Positions 1 to 14,778 are shown, numbered from the stretch's first letter. The stretch is 64,000 bases of DNA from Chrysomallon squamiferum (GCA_012295275.1 CM022667.1:12964416-13028415), one strand, 5' to 3'. Numbers and translations: made by a program. The notes: generated from the sequence alone by a model not told the origin.

Positions 1-529
1 TGTGCAGTGCTCTGTCAACGTTTTCGGTGTTAGAGGAAGAAGATGATTTTACAGAACTGGTAACAGTACCCAGAATACAGGGCAGATCAGAAAACGACCT
101 CAGCCCCATCTTACCTGAGTTTTCAAAGGTTCAAGTTAATGACATATTCTGGAGACTGGTAATTATAATTTTGTATTAAAATTTTAAATCACTGAGTTCT
201 TGGAGAACTGGAAGTTAAGTAAAAAAACTATTTTATGAAAATATTTTCTTTGAGATTTTACTTTTGATATGCTTCCAATTTCTTTATGGAAGAAATGTTG
301 CTCAGTAACTTTAGAAAAGACAACAGATATACTTTTAATTGGTATGTTATTATTATTAAAATATTCAACCAAACAGTAATTGTAATACTAAGAAATTATG
401 TCTATAAGCACATGCAACATGGATTTTAGTGTTGAAAAATGTAATCAATTTTATTATGTTATTCAGTTTTGTTTTTCATTTGCAAAGGATTTCAAAATAA
501 AATATGTATATATATATATAAAAAATATT

Positions 530-560
<31 letters not shown>

Positions 561-2142
561 TTTCTGGTTAGCATAACATTATAGGTTCATCCACTACACA
601 TGCCACAATTGAAAACTGATATAGAACATCAGCAAAAGTTTTTGTTCTGAGGGCTGAACTTCCTGAAATTAATACTTTTGCCACAGCAGTGTTTTAGGAT
701 GTTATTAAATATGTTAAGTTCAGATTTCAAAGATTTCCTTTGTTTTTAGAGAGATTTGTCTTTTTTTCCTTGTCATCATTATATTTTTCAAAAACCTGTT
801 TCAATATTTTTAAAAATTTTTACATTTATTATTACCATTGTCCATAAAGAAAGTATTTATTTCAATCTTTAATTTTTTTTACATATTGTTGTTCTGTTTT
901 TTTCACATTTAAGCATCTGTTTGATGTTTTTTATATTTTACTCATATTTTATCTTTTATCTTACATGGCTATTTCAATTTAATTAAACTTTTTTTTTTTA
1001 TATTTCTGATTCCTTGTTTAATTTTTCCAACGGTCTCTTTCAAATATTTATTTTTAATTCACATTATACATGAATTTTTAATTTACAGAGATATTTCCAT
1101 TTTTAAAATTCTCTCCATTTTTTTTTTTTTGGCCTTTATTTTGTATTGTTTTATTCTTCAGGGCCCTATTTCAATTTTCAACGCACGCAATGAGTGGACT
1201 GCTGCAAGACTTGTCCCCCTTGAGAGAGAAGCAGGCGAGGGCTTTGGTTTCAGTGTGCGAGGAGATTCGCCAGTCATAGTGGCCGAAATAGAGCCTGACA
1301 GTGTGGCAGGGGTACTGAACTTTTTCTGTCATTTATAATTGTTTCTGAGGTTGATGTATAGTCCCAGAGTATAGAAATAAGCACTATATTGGCTACATTG
1401 TTGGTTAATAATTTTTATGATTTGTTGTATTTTCAGTTCTTGTTAAATGTTATATTTTGATTCAATTATTTAGAAAAGTATTTTTAAATTATTAAATTTA
1501 AGTATTCTAAGGTATTGAAAATGTATATTTTTTATGCATAAGTTAGTATGAATTTTTTTTTTCAAGTTAATTTAAAAAAAAAAATTAACAGTTTATTTTT
1601 ATTTAATTATTTGCATTTAAGAATATATTTATCAATTAACATTTAAATTTTATTGTTAAAAATAATTTATTTTCATTATGTATGGTTTTAAATTTTGTTT
1701 TTTACTCATTTACCTTTTGCTTTTCTTTCATTTTTATTTATTAATTAATTAATTTATTTGTTAATTTTCACAGAGGAGTTCTATGAAGGTTGGTGATTTT
1801 GTGGTCGGAGTTGGCACAATAGACACTAAGTGGGCGAAACACGAAGAGGTTGTTCAGTACGTTCGTAAAGCAGGGAACTGCTTACAGCTTCGCCTCATCA
1901 CTCCAATGGGACAGAATTACCTCGACTCCCCAGAGATGCAGGTTAGAGCGTCCACTGTCAGCCTTCCATCATCGCCAGTCAAGTTACACAATGGCCGATG
2001 TGGTAGTCTGTCCAGTGAAAAGACCAATCGCAGCAGGCTCAGCGCCCCCTGGATTTTCATGAGACGCAGCTCGTCGAAGGAGAAAACGGAGAAGAAGAAA
2101 GTCGAAGGTGCAGAGGATCATGATGATATTGTGTCGAGATAA
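1..2142 (+). CDS. RHPN: Rhophilin-type Rho effector, C-terminal exons with PDZ domain (partial)
   Basis: Three exons are visible: 1-158 (open from the window edge, codons start at base 3), 1162-1311 and 1774-2142. All junctions are GT-AG and phase 0. Together they encode a linker, then the PDZ core with the carboxylate-binding loop GFGFSVRGDSP, the segment MKVGDFVVGVG and the helix EEVVQYVRKAG, then a basic Ser/Lys-rich tail ending in a TAA stop. Rhophilins bind GTP-loaded Rho through HR1, carry a BRO1 domain and end in a PDZ; the first two domains would lie upstream of the window. The join RL|GPISIFNARNEW and the sequence RGDSPVIVAEIEP match the rhophilin PDZ boundary. The family is assigned from remembered resemblance. 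RHPN1 versus RHPN2 is not resolved, and invertebrates usually have a single gene. Confidence 0.82.
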
Positions 2143-2481
2143 AACTTACAGATTGGTTTACTTTTGATTTCGTATAAAATGGACGCAGGTTTTTGTTTTA
2201 ATTTCAAGATGAAATTGGGATGAAATAACTTACAGATTGGTTTTATTTTTGATTTCGTGTAAAATGGACGCAGGAGTTTGTTTTAATTTCAAGATGAAAT
2301 TGGGATGAAATAACTTACAGATTGGTTTTATTTTTGATTTCGTGTAAAATGGACGCAGGAGTTTGTTTTAATTTCAAGATGAAATTGGGATGAAATAACT
2401 TACAGATTGGTTTTATTTTTGATTTCATGTAAAATGGACGCAGGAGTTTGTTTTAATTTCGAGATGAAATTGGGACGAAAT
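2143..2481 (+). repeat. Four-copy 84-85 bp tandem repeat directly after the rhophilin stop codon
   Basis: Units begin with AACTTACAGATTGG at 2143, 2227, 2312 and 2397 (spacing 84, 85, 85). Each ends near GAAATTGGGATGAAAT. Copies 2 and 3 are almost identical, while copy 1 carries several differences. The array lies in the presumed 3' UTR and starts at the stop codon itself. Confidence 0.93.
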
Positions 2482-2635
2482 ACAGAATGTACCTAAGGGT
2501 TTATTTTAACTAACAAATATGTTTTAGTTGAAGTTTTATGTTTCTTAGAACAAACTCCAAAATTTATGTTATTTTCATTTAGATTTTGTTCTGCTAACAA
2601 ACACCTTTATTCACACCTAACTTTTGATAATGTGT

Positions 2636-2641
2636 AATAAA
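2636..2641 (+). terminator. Candidate polyadenylation signal for the rhophilin gene
   Basis: AATAAA lies about 490 nt after the stop. A second candidate occurs near 2744. Neither can be proven without transcript data. Confidence 0.3.
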
Positions 2642-5600
2642 AAAAATATATATTTCAAATACAAATTAAGGTTAACCTGATAACAAGCACAGAAATGATT
2701 TCTGTTGAATGACATAGAATTTATTTTCACTTATAAAACTATACAATAAAAAAAAAAAAAAAAACCCTGATAATTGTACTATTTAATTTTCTGTCCGTAT
2801 AAATATTATAATATTTATAAAATGTATTTCATAAAATTAAAAGTTGGTTGAAATAATCATTTTTGTATGGTGACCATTTGTTTAACTTACTTTGCTTTTA
2901 TTTTAAAATTTTAAAATCATTTATTATGTCCTTTGATATTTTTGTTTTATTTAATAAGAAATTTTATTGGTGATAAATTTATGCTTGTACTGGGACTCAG
3001 TTAACTTACATTGTTTATGTTAAATTCTTATTTTTGTTTATTTTTAAAATTACATCATTTTTAAAATTTACTTACAAATGGTTGAAGCATTTACCAACTG
3101 TGAAATACTTGTCTCACTGTTAATTTTAAACATAATTTGCATTTACATTTATTTTAATTTAAAACAAAGCAAATTTGATCAGTGGTGTATATGATATTTT
3201 TCTGAACACTGATAAGTTATCAGCATTAATATTTATTTTTAAATTAAAATAAATTTAGTTTTCTTGTTGTTACATATTACTAAGCATTTTACTTTTAAAA
3301 TTCAGTACTGCACTATTGCATTATTGTCTCCCCTTGATATTAAAGGGGAAAAAAAAAGAAAAAAGAAAAGAAAATTATTTACTAATTAATGAACTAATCG
3401 TATTTGTTGAACTGTAAACTTTATAAACAAACATGTGAAAAATGCATAATAGTTATTTGATGTGAATGTAGTTATCACATCATTTTTAAAACAGAATTTT
3501 TTTTTTTTTTTTTATTGTTTTTTACCCAGGCTGTCCTGTATGCCATTTTCGAGCAATCACAATTTTTGTTCATTTCTTTAATTATAGGGCAGTTTATTCA
3601 TAGTGGCAAAATATAAAACTTTTTTATCTTCTTTTTTACTTTTTGTATTAATATTGCTGGAGTATTATTTTTATCTTTTCTTTTTTCAGGGATGTTTACA
3701 GTCATTAGCCTTTGTTTAATATGTAAAAAGTATAGTGGTAAATATAAAATTGAATAAATTAGACATAACTCTTTCTTTTTCTCATTTCCACTCAATATCC
3801 ATCTCTCTAAAATTAAGAACAAATATATATATATATATTTAATGATTAATATTTAGATATTTTTGGTACATCCTTCACCTTCACTCATATATATATATAT
3901 ATATAAAATTGAATAGTTTAAAGTAGGACAATGAAAGATGTGATATGTGGAGGAAAAGAGAAAAAGAATGCAGGATAAAAAGTTGTATTTTTTATATTAT
4001 ATCATAACTGCCAAGCTTATAACTAACTGTACAGCATTGACAAATTACCGTTCAAAAATACACACAATCCAGCTATTTTTCATATTCACAGCTATGAGCC
4101 AAAATTTTACTGTAAAAGTTCAACATCCCCATTTTCACTAGTCATAATATAAATATATTCAAAAAATTATTTTAACCATTATAATTTTAAATTTTTATTT
4201 GTAGATTGTTTAGATATCATTAGAAAAGTTATTTATAGGCATGTTATTATTTCTTTTCTTAAAAAACACATTTTTTTAAATTAATTTGTCAGTGAGTTGT
4301 TATTATTATAATAAAGGGTTATATCAGTGATATACACATAGGTTTTTATAACAGTAGTTATATCATTATGAAAATAAATAGACTTAAGGATATAGATATA
4401 GAAATATTTGAGCTGGTCTCAAATAATTATTAAGTCGTATATTAATTATTACTATATTTTATGTGCTGCACAAATTATTATTAACTACTTTGTTACATTA
4501 TTTTTGTTGTAGTATGTTATCTGAAACATGCGTTAATTAATATGAGACATTATGCAAACATTACAATGTGATCGAAGAAATGAAGTCATCGTTTTAAATC
4601 GACTGAAATGAAAGCAGCTAGTCTTTTTAAAACACGGGTTAAGATTATTTTAAATTATTTTAATTACTCTTCAAAGGAATTTAAGTCATTTCATGTCTTT
4701 GTATTTGGGATGTGTCTTAAGACAATCTAATGAACTAAGTCACAGTTTGTTTACAACTATAGATAGATTATTTTTCACATATTTTTTATTATTTTCATAC
4801 CCAGTATGCTTAGGAACATGAAAAGCATGTATTAAAGATTCTTACTTTTAAATTATTAAACATACATTTTTCTCTATCTCTCTCACATGTACATACAAAC
4901 AGCACACAAATACACACACAACAAAAACCACAGACACACTCAAAATAAACAGATATGCACAGCACAACACAGAATTGGCAATCACAAATAATAGTAAGGA
5001 CAATAATTGCTAAAAAAAAAATAAAAAAAAATGCTGTGTTTGTTAAGTAAAAGCCTAATTTTTATTTTGTATTATTTTTTTTAATAATAAAAAAAAAATC
5101 CGAGCCAATTTTTAAATTGTTATTCTGGAACCAAAATTCAAACTTAGTAGTCAGAGCAAATTAAATGTGATGTTAATATAATCTACTGTTATTTTTGCTG
5201 TAGATACATTATTGCTTAAAATATTTTATTTGTACCGTTACTGAAAAACGTAATTACTCTGAGCAGTTGTAATTGTGTGCCTTATTTCTCATTCCAAGCT
5301 CCTCTGTTGTATTTGTATATATGAAGAGTTCATTTAGAAAAGGGCTTATACTTATATAATGATGTACTATATCAAAAAGTAAAATAAAAAACAAACACAA
5401 AAAAAGACATGCATGCATACACAAACCGATATAGATGAAAACAAGTAGTATTTATTCTTGTTACTTTTAAAAAAAAAAATGTTTTTTTTTTTTTTTTTTT
5501 TTTAAATCACTGATTGATCTAGTCAGATTTCAGATTTCAGATGAAGAGAATATTTTTAAAAAAAACATCAGTATTTGTATCTTCAGGTTGGTTAGTGTGA

Positions 5601-6581
5601 CATTAACTCAGATCTAGCTTTGGTCATTATAAACATATTTTTTATTTTTTTCTTTTTTTCTCACGTTTTATTGTTAAAATAGTATCTTTAGAATTATAAT
5701 ATTTAACTTCCACTTATTGATTATTTCTTATCCAAAAATTCTTAACAACTGTTTTGGAATTCATAAATGTTTGGATTTCAGGAAGAGGATTTTTTTTTAT
5801 TTCTGTAGTGTTTCTAATGAACATACATAGCAAGCTGGTTAACTTTGAAGTAAATACATATACAATATTAATTTCAAAAATGAATCAGATTAATATGGAA
5901 CCCAGATACATTTGTTTTAGATTTATTCAGTAACATAATGTTCATAATAATTTGTGATGAACAGAGGTTCCAGGAAAATTTGTATGTAGATTTTATATAT
6001 ATAAGAAATATCTTTGTAAAACATGTAACATAAAAAATAAGCTAAATAATATCATGTACATATACAAATGAATTTTATTTTTATTTATGCAATAACATAA
6101 TTTCTGAAGATTTTTTTTCAGTTTTCAGAATTAAATATAATGCATTGCTGACCATTTACCAAAATAAAATTGTTTTAATGTTTTTTTTACTAACAATATT
6201 GTGGAGAGATAGATGCCTTAAGTAAATTACAATTTTGTAAACATAATGTTTTATAAAACTGGGAAGTCTTTCTGTGAATTAGCATAATCATGTGATTTGC
6301 AGTAATCATAATAATTTTATACTTTCATAATTAGGTAGTTGATTGTTTAAACAGGAGAAAACAATTTCTGGTTTTGTGATAATCTGGAATTATCAGGTGT
6401 CTTAAAGAAATACAAATATTTCTTGAGTTATAAATTCTTTTGCTAATATCTTTTCAATATACATATGTATATATATTTGATATATTTCCACTTTTTCAAA
6501 CTGAAAACTTAGAGGACATATTTTAGAACAAATTTTGTATAGTTACCATAGAGATTATAATAATAACTGTATATTTACTTC

Positions 6582-6588
<7 letters not shown>

Positions 6589-6633
<45 letters not shown>
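6589..6633. repeat. (TTA)n microsatellite
   Basis: About 15 uninterrupted TTA/TAT units are read directly. Confidence 0.95.
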
Positions 6634-7796
6634 GTATATATATATTTGCTAATTCCATGTTTATACTGGTTGTGTTTTAAAATACTTGTTTTGTACCTGT
6701 TTGTTGGAGGGGTATTTTGTAATGAGTGGTATAATAGAGTCATTGTAAAACAAAGGCCTGGTTCCCCTTAGTCATGTGACACTGCATTCTGGGTCCCACT
6801 TTTGCCCACAAGAAATAAGATGTGTTCTGTGTAGTATGTCTTTCAGTAAAATCACTGTTCTTTGCAAAGTGTTTCTCTTTTCTTGTTCTTTGCTTCTTTT
6901 TATCTCGATGAGAAAAAAAGAAGAAAAGATAAAATAAGTCTGCTTGCCCGATTGAGGAATCTTCACTTTGTAAATTTCAGTGGACCAAACAAACCAATCC
7001 TATTGGCTGATCCCTAAAATGAAAATACCAATGGTTAGCTCAGAATGGATCAGTGGGTTTTTTTTTTTTTTTTTTTTTTTTGAACAATCCCTAAATTGGT
7101 AATTCCATTGATTGGCATAAAATTTATCTTTTAACACAACATAATGAAAAATTTTCATTTTAAATTCTTTTATGCAACAAACAGAACAATTTTAATTGAA
7201 GATTTCACAGCATGCTGACAACATGTTACTGAATACACTTAAGTGAAATCAGGTCTTTAGGATGTGAGTTGGAACAGGAAATGTTACAAAAAATTGATAA
7301 AAGAGGTTTGACCCTGTTTTATGATGACAAATAATTAAAACAAGTGTTTTGATTTGAATGGTTAATTTAATGTCATCCTTTTTTATATAAATAATTCAAA
7401 TCTGTTATTTTGATATACTAATGATTAATATCTTCATTTTTTTAATTTAACTAAAAAATTTGTTTGTTCTCATTCCTTGTGTTTTTTGTGGGTTTTTTAA
7501 TATAATTGTAAATGTTATTACTATATTTTGTAATTACTAACACAATAACAATATAATTATACAGGTTAATATTTTATTCATGCAGTTAAAAATTTACAAA
7601 CATGTACAATAAGTATATGTAATGCAATTTAATATCTTTATAATGAGTTTTAAAATGTTTATAGTTTTAAATGTATATTTATCTACTGAATATAAATTTA
7701 CATATTGTTGTTACATATGGCCATGATGTCAAAATATTTTTTAAATCTTAAAAATAATAATAATGTAAAATATTATTCTCATTAGAGTTATTATGA

Positions 7797-7819
7797 TTAT
7801 TATTATTATTATTATTATT

Positions 7820-7852
<33 letters not shown>

Positions 7853-7891
7853 ATTATTATTGTTATTATTTTATTATTATTATTTATATTA
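7797..7891. repeat. Interrupted (TAT)n microsatellite
   Basis: TAT units run for about 95 bp with a few interruptions. Confidence 0.9.
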
Positions 7892-10142
7892 AACAGATAC
7901 AAATTCAAAGAAGAAAAAGGATTTTAATTATGATAATTTTAGTGTTCTGGATGATGGCGACAATGATGTCTCATTTTACATGAAGATCTGGTGGCACTGC
8001 AGTTTTTATGTTTTTAATTATGCATAATAATTAGTAACTCAAAGTGATAATAAAACTGTATATAAATATATAAACAATTAAACAAATAAATAAATAATAA
8101 TAATAATAGATTATCATACCCATCTTTATTTTATTATTATTATTATTATTATTACTATTAACTCTTTAAGTAAATATATCTTTATATTCAGTAACAAGGA
8201 CCTAACAAAATAAAGTTTGTATATTCATTATTTTTCATTTATGTTTTGAAGTTTTACATGAATGTAATATTTCTTTGTTTTTAACAGTGAACTCATGAAT
8301 TTGGTGCAGAAAATGTTTGGTCATTATATTATGAAGGAATGTCTCTACAAAATTAACTTGAAATTTTCTTGTCAAACTAAACTAACAAAATTATTGAAAC
8401 AACATTTTGTCATTACTGTTTTCATCATAACTATAATCTGCAAAAATGTTTCAAATAATAATACCATCACTGCAGTTGCTACTTCCTACTATTATTATAA
8501 CATCTACAGCTACTACTACTGCTGCTACTACTACTACTACCATGCAAGTACTATACAATCACAGTTGCTAGTAAACATATTAGTAACATTACTACAATAC
8601 TTGCTCTAATTACAGCTGCTACATCTGTCCTGTTGCTCTGTATACTACTACTAATACAACTACTACTATTCTGCTTCTTTTTACTGTTACCACAGCAACT
8701 ACTATTAACATACTTAAATCTAATTGGCTATTTTTTTTTTCATATTTTTGCAAAGTGTTTTTAAATTTGTCTCTTTAAAACTACTATTAATATGCCAAAA
8801 TCTAATTGGCTATACTTTTTCTTGTTTTTTAAAGTTTGAATTTAAATTTGTCTCTTTAAAACATGAAATCAGTATCAGTAAGAATAATTAGAAAGATCTG
8901 TGTTTATAAATACTAATAAATATGTTTGTCTCAGTCTGCATAATCTGCTCTGGTCTTCCATGATGTAAACTGGTTGTGTTCAAATGTCGCTTACTTACTT
9001 AAGTTTCTTTTCTACCAGCATTGTCAAAAAGTTCTGCAGTTCAACTGTGTAATAAATATTCAGTTGGTATCATTGTTTTTTTTTTGTTGTTCTTATCAAT
9101 GCATGCTTGAATGTTTTACAATATATTCTGTCAATTTTAATATATATCCTACTTCAATAGTTTGTGTTTTGGGGGAGTATTGGGTTTTTTTTTGAGGGTT
9201 TTTTTCTTTGAAAGGAAATGCATAATTATAATTATATCCCAGTTTGAATAAGATGGATTATGCTAATTTAGTCTGTGTTTACACACACACACACACACAC
9301 AAACACACACATATGTACGTACAGGTGTGTGTGTTTGTGTATTTTTCCATTTACTATATATAACTCATGCCAAAACGTAATGTATTACAGATCTAGCTAT
9401 CTATACAACATGTTAATTTGAAGCCGTTTTGCCAATTTATTAAAACAAGTTATTATTCTATTATTACGCATTATGTTAATTTCAAAGTGACACGAATAAA
9501 CAAACAGCCTCGACAACAAAATCAACAATAACCGAGCGGGAAGATAAACAAAAACCTGTTGTTTTGCTACTAATATAAACAACGTCATCATCAACATGAC
9601 AGCAACAAAACGCCCGTCTTCGTACGTGATCGGTGTTAAGATACGGAATACAGACGCCGCCAGCGCAATTGTAAAATACGTAAAACTGAGTTGATAACCC
9701 GCAGTTTATCATCTACCTATCTCGCAGCTGGTTGCAGATCTCTTTTTCACTTAATAACAGCACTCACTGCTAGGTCACAGTTTGAGGTTTATCAGCGAAG
9801 TCACAATATAATAGCTACTTAGCCTTAGGTGGTTTTTGGTGGGGGAATTTTTTTTTTTTTTTTTTTTTATCTACTTGTTACGTCAAAAAAAAAAAAAAAA
9901 AAAAAAAAACCAAAAAAAAAAAAAAAAAACCAACCTTGAACTCGTTTACGCCTAATGGAGAGGATTTGTGACAGTCACGAGTGTGGAAAAAAAAAAAATT
10001 AGATTAAAAAAAATCGAAAAAAAATAAATAAATAAATAAATAAAATAAAATAAAAATAAAAATTTAAAAAAATTAAGAAACTGAAAAATAAATTAAGAAA
10101 TTAAAAAATTAAATAAAGTATATAAAGTATAAAAATTAATAA

Positions 10143-10182
<40 letters not shown>

Positions 10183-10361
10183 GTGAAATGGATGAGAAGA
10201 GAAAAAAGTGTTGGGTGGCGGAAAAAGGAAGACACGCTGAGTGAGAGAAAATACGAGTGACAGAAAGTGAAAGAAACAGAAATAACGAAAATATAAAACA
10301 TTAGACAAATCTTTTGAACTGTTTTATTATTTAACATCAAGAAGAATACATATAATTATTA

Positions 10362-10473
<112 letters not shown>

Positions 10474-11326
10474 ATAATGAATAATTGCCAGTGATTAAAA
10501 AATTAAAATGTACTTATATATAAATATGACTCAAATATTCTTGATCTAATCTGTCGCTTTGTTTGTTTGGCCGTTTGTCCCTCTCTTTCTCTGCTTGTCT
10601 TTCTAACGCTCCTTTGTATTTGTGTAAATGTACGCCTGTATATGTGCACGTGCTGCAGGTCACAATTCCGGGACACAAAGAGTGGTAGTCAGTTCGACGC
10701 TTCCCTTTGTTAACGTGTACAGAGTTGTTTGTGGAGTATAAAATAATTACATTTCAGTTCATATGTAATGTTTTTATTTCCCGATCATGTGAAACTGACA
10801 CCCACACGCACACCCACACGCACGTTCAAAATCACAGAGACTCATAACACTTATAATTTTCCGGGCATGTGACAGATTATTAACGGGTTTATTATGTCAG
10901 CAATTGGGAATTTTTCTTTAAATGTATGAGTAACCAGCAACAGCATTATAATTTGAATAGCTTCGTACTTTGAAACTGCAGTACTATTAGTTTGGTTGTA
11001 TTAGTAGAAGTACTGGTATGTATGTTTGTAAGTATGTACGTATGTGGTAGCAGCAGTAGCAGCAGTTTGTGTGCAGTAGTAATAACAGTCATAGTAGTAG
11101 TTGCAGCTGTGGTTGTGGTGGTTGCGGTAGTAATTGTGATATTGGTAGAAGTGGTATTAGTGGTGACAGTAAATAAATAAATATTGCACATGAGAACTAA
11201 TGCACTGTACTAATGCACACACATACACACACACATACACACAAACTAAATGTAATATTTGAAAATTAAATATAATATTGATAGGATTTAATTAATATAT
11301 TATTATATTTGGATTTCTTTTTTTAA

Positions 11327-11329
<3 letters not shown>

Positions 11330-11388
<59 letters not shown>
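11330..11388. repeat. (CT)n microsatellite
   Basis: Uninterrupted CT dinucleotides. Confidence 0.95.
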
Positions 11389-11390
<2 letters not shown>

Positions 11391-11919
11391 ACACACAACG
11401 TCACTTTAAATTAGTAACCTATTTCGGACCATATCTTATTCAGTCACAAAGGGCCCCCACAGTTTTATTCCCGTTTTTCCCCGGACTTTCTACTTTTATT
11501 TTATTTTATTTTTCCACCTCACTGGGTTGACCTCTCCTTACTTGACAAAACCGTTAACCGAGATACAGAAAGCAGCACTGAAAGAAAAACCAAGACATCG
11601 ATTTGATATAATAACTGTATAAGCTGTGCGTGCATGTTAACTCGTTTATTACGCCTTACTAATAATACACTTTTAATACAACGAACCGAGAGTGCACGCA
11701 GAGACCGTGGACTTTATTCAGGGCATTGTTTTATATGATGTAAGGCGTTTAATGAATCATAGCATTTAGTAAGTCAGCGCTATACTTCTGAAGGTTGATT
11801 ATTTTGGGATCACCGGCTGGGAGTGTGTTTAAGTGTGCATGTACAAGTGCGTGTGCGTATATACGAGTAAGAATGTATGTTTGTGTGTGTGGGTGTGTGT
11901 GTAATTAATGTTTTTGGTT

Positions 11920-11921
<2 letters not shown>

Positions 11922-11995
<74 letters not shown>
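11922..11995. repeat. (GA)n microsatellite
   Basis: Uninterrupted GA dinucleotides over about 74 bp. A second GA array follows at 12199-12247. Confidence 0.95.
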
Positions 11996-11997
<2 letters not shown>

Positions 11998-12195
11998 TAC
12001 ATAAATATATAAATGAGAATATATTATAGATGGACTGACAGATAGTATAGAGTAGATAGATAGAAGACGGTAGAAATGCATACGTAGATTTAAAGAGATA
12101 GTTACAGATAAACAGATAGAAAGGAATTAAGTTACAGGTCGTAAATGACAGAAATCTAGCGGTCACATACACAAACACCCACTCACACTTATACA

Positions 12196-12198
<3 letters not shown>

Positions 12199-12247
<49 letters not shown>
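12199..12247. repeat. (GA)n microsatellite
   Basis: Uninterrupted GA dinucleotides over about 49 bp. Confidence 0.95.
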
Positions 12248-12249
<2 letters not shown>

Positions 12250-12529
12250 AATGAATTAACAGAATTACTAATCAATAATAAACAACATTCATTAGAAATA
12301 AAATTGATTTAAAATATGTGTATTATTAAAGTACCCTGTCCGGTACCTGAACATCGGTAGTTATGCAAGATTAATTGATACTAATTATAGAAACACATGG
12401 ATGACGGCTGCTTGACGTCAGATGGGAAACACCGATATAAAAATGGTCTAAAATTATTTTTAGTAACAAAAGCTGACGCGTTTTGTTCGCGGTTACAAAG
12501 CATGGCGACCTTTTGGTGAAATTGGATCA

Positions 12530-13420
12530 TTTCTGGTTTCTTTGTCAGTTGAAAATAGATTTCAGTCAGCTTTATTTACAGTTTCCATTTCAGTTTCAGG
12601 TTAAACAACAACAACAAAAAACCCCCAAAAAAATTAGAAAATCGAGGGAAATAAGTATAGGAAAAAAGTATTTCAGTTTAGGAAGTAAAGTACACGGTAA
12701 ATATATTTTAGTAGCCACGTAAAAAATACAAAATAAATAAATAAAGAGATTATAATAGATAAAGACAGACTATAAAGAAACAGATCAGGCTGAAATACAA
12801 ATATTAATTAATGTACGGGAATGAACTGACACGATTTAAAATTGAATTCTTTATTAACAATGCAAGATAATATTTGATAAAAACATTCTTGAAGTACCAT
12901 AGTGCTTTTTTGTTGTTTTTTCTCATTATTATTGATAAATATAATTATTATTACCAAGATAATTATCTCATCGATGTGTTAGTTAAGTTATGTTATGTTA
13001 GATTATGTTAGATTATGTTATGTTATGTCAGGTTATGTTATGTTAGGTTATGTTATGTTATGTTAAACCGATGAGATAATAATCTTAGGTATTTATGATA
13101 TGTTAATATGTAACAGTAATCTTATCAGTTACACTCAGGGGATAGTTTACATGAATATAAACAAAAACAAATATAATTCACCTTTTTAAAATCTAACGTT
13201 GGTTCAGATTTATACATTTATTTATGGTTTCTATGTCAGCGTTGAAAACAGATTTTAGTCTTCTTCTTTTCTTTTTTCTTTTTTTTCGTATTTTACGTTT
13301 CAGGTTTCACGTTCCAAGAAAAGATTAAAAATATATATCTATATATTAAATAAATAAATAAAGAGATTATAACAGGTAAAGACAAACTGTAAATAAACAG
13401 ATGAGGCCAACAATATACAG
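12530..13420. repeat. Diverged local direct duplication with a TTATG array between the copies
   Basis: Two stretches resemble each other at an offset of roughly 620-690 bp. GTCAGTTGAAAATAGATTT near 12545 matches GTCAGCGTTGAAAACAGATTT near 13236. AAATAAAGAGATTATAA near 12738 matches the same string near 13358, followed by similar downstream sequence. Between them lies a TTATG pentanucleotide array, bounded by a 12-bp inverted repeat. Confidence 0.65.
12962..13080. repeat. (TTATG)n-type array flanked by a 12-bp inverted repeat
   Basis: ATTATCTCATCG near 12962-12973 is the exact reverse complement of CGATGAGATAAT at 13069-13080. The interior is made of TTATG, with some TTAGA and TTAGG variants. 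Confidence 0.8.
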
Positions 13421-13619
13421 TAGTGTGATAACAACAGACGTTATAACAAAGAACAACATTGTGATAGATATAACTACTGAATATTTGCTAGTACATACAC
13501 ACACACACACATATATCCATATACACGCATACATATACTCAAACATACATTCACACACACTCATACACACATACCTACATACACTTATACACTGATACAT
13601 TTATACATACATACATACA

Positions 13620-13650
<31 letters not shown>

Positions 13651-13851
13651 GTAGACGTAGCAGTCGCCGTCTTAATAGTCTTAGTAGTAACAGTAAACGT
13701 TACCTTACATAGTCAGGATAAAACTCTGATATTAGCACCATCAATATACAAAATTTAAATAAAAAATTTAGTATATAACCATAATTAATTATATGATTTT
13801 AATGTTTGGGTATTTTCTTATTCTTATTTTATTTATTTATTTATTTAGGTA

Positions 13852-13852
13852 C

Positions 13853-13921
<69 letters not shown>
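13852..13921. repeat. (ATT)n microsatellite
   Basis: About 23 ATT units without interruption. Confidence 0.95.
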
Positions 13922-14778
13922 GTTTGCTTAGTTTATTTATGAATGTTGAATTGTGTTATATCCTGAAATAAATCATGACATTTTGAAATGTACAGGCCTA
14001 AACAATGAAAGGGATTTTAAAAGAAAACTTATAAAACAAGAATGCAATATATTAATAATCGTTTTACATTCTGTTGTTTTATTAAAACATAAAATTTGTA
14101 TTTAAATAGTATTTTAATATATACATATATTTGCATTTGTATTGTAATTTGAATTTTAGAGGCGACGGCAAACTTTGCCTGTTGGACAAATTATTTAAAA
14201 AGAACTTCATTTAAGCTCACGAAGTTTACTAATTATATGTAAATATATATATTACGATGAGTTTAATGAAATCGGAATGACCTTTTCAATATTTATGAAT
14301 TCCTTTTATACCCATATAAATCAAAGATAGCTGATTATATATACATACATACGAAACACACTCAAACTTACTTTCAACATTTGATATTTAGTTTGGCCAA
14401 ATGCAGCTTTTCGATTGACTCTCATTCGTTACAAAATAATAATTTATTTCTGGTTTACCTACAGTGTTATTTACTATTAATGCATCTATTATATTATATT
14501 CATACACCAGTTGATAAAACAGAAGTAGCGGTTTTTGTAATATTATATGAACATTTCCTCCTATAATGTTCTTGTTGCCATTGTCTACGACAATATCACT
14601 TTATCGGTAACAGATGTTTCCGAGATCTCGTAATGGGCTCTTTCACAAATTGTAATTTAAGCTTCTGCTCTCGTAGTAAGTATATAACACTGAAACTCAG
14701 AGATGATTGCAGTTAGTGTCACATTTGATGTGTTTAAAATCAACGTTAAAAGCTCTAGGACCCATTTTACTTCTTACA

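Larger units (their letters stand above)
2650..9380. other. AT-rich intergenic stretch, no gene recognised
   Basis: No exon-like open frame with protein-family resemblance is seen on either strand. The stretch holds homopolymer runs, short AT arrays, TTA arrays near 6589-6633 and 7797-7891, and a tract of TAC-rich simple sequence at 8450-8710. Open frames here, such as 8295-8609, are simple-sequence translations. Confidence 0.6.

Noticed and set aside
12483-12722. 79-codon frame on the plus strand
   Set aside because: It overlaps the diverged non-coding duplication and has no family resemblance or splice context.
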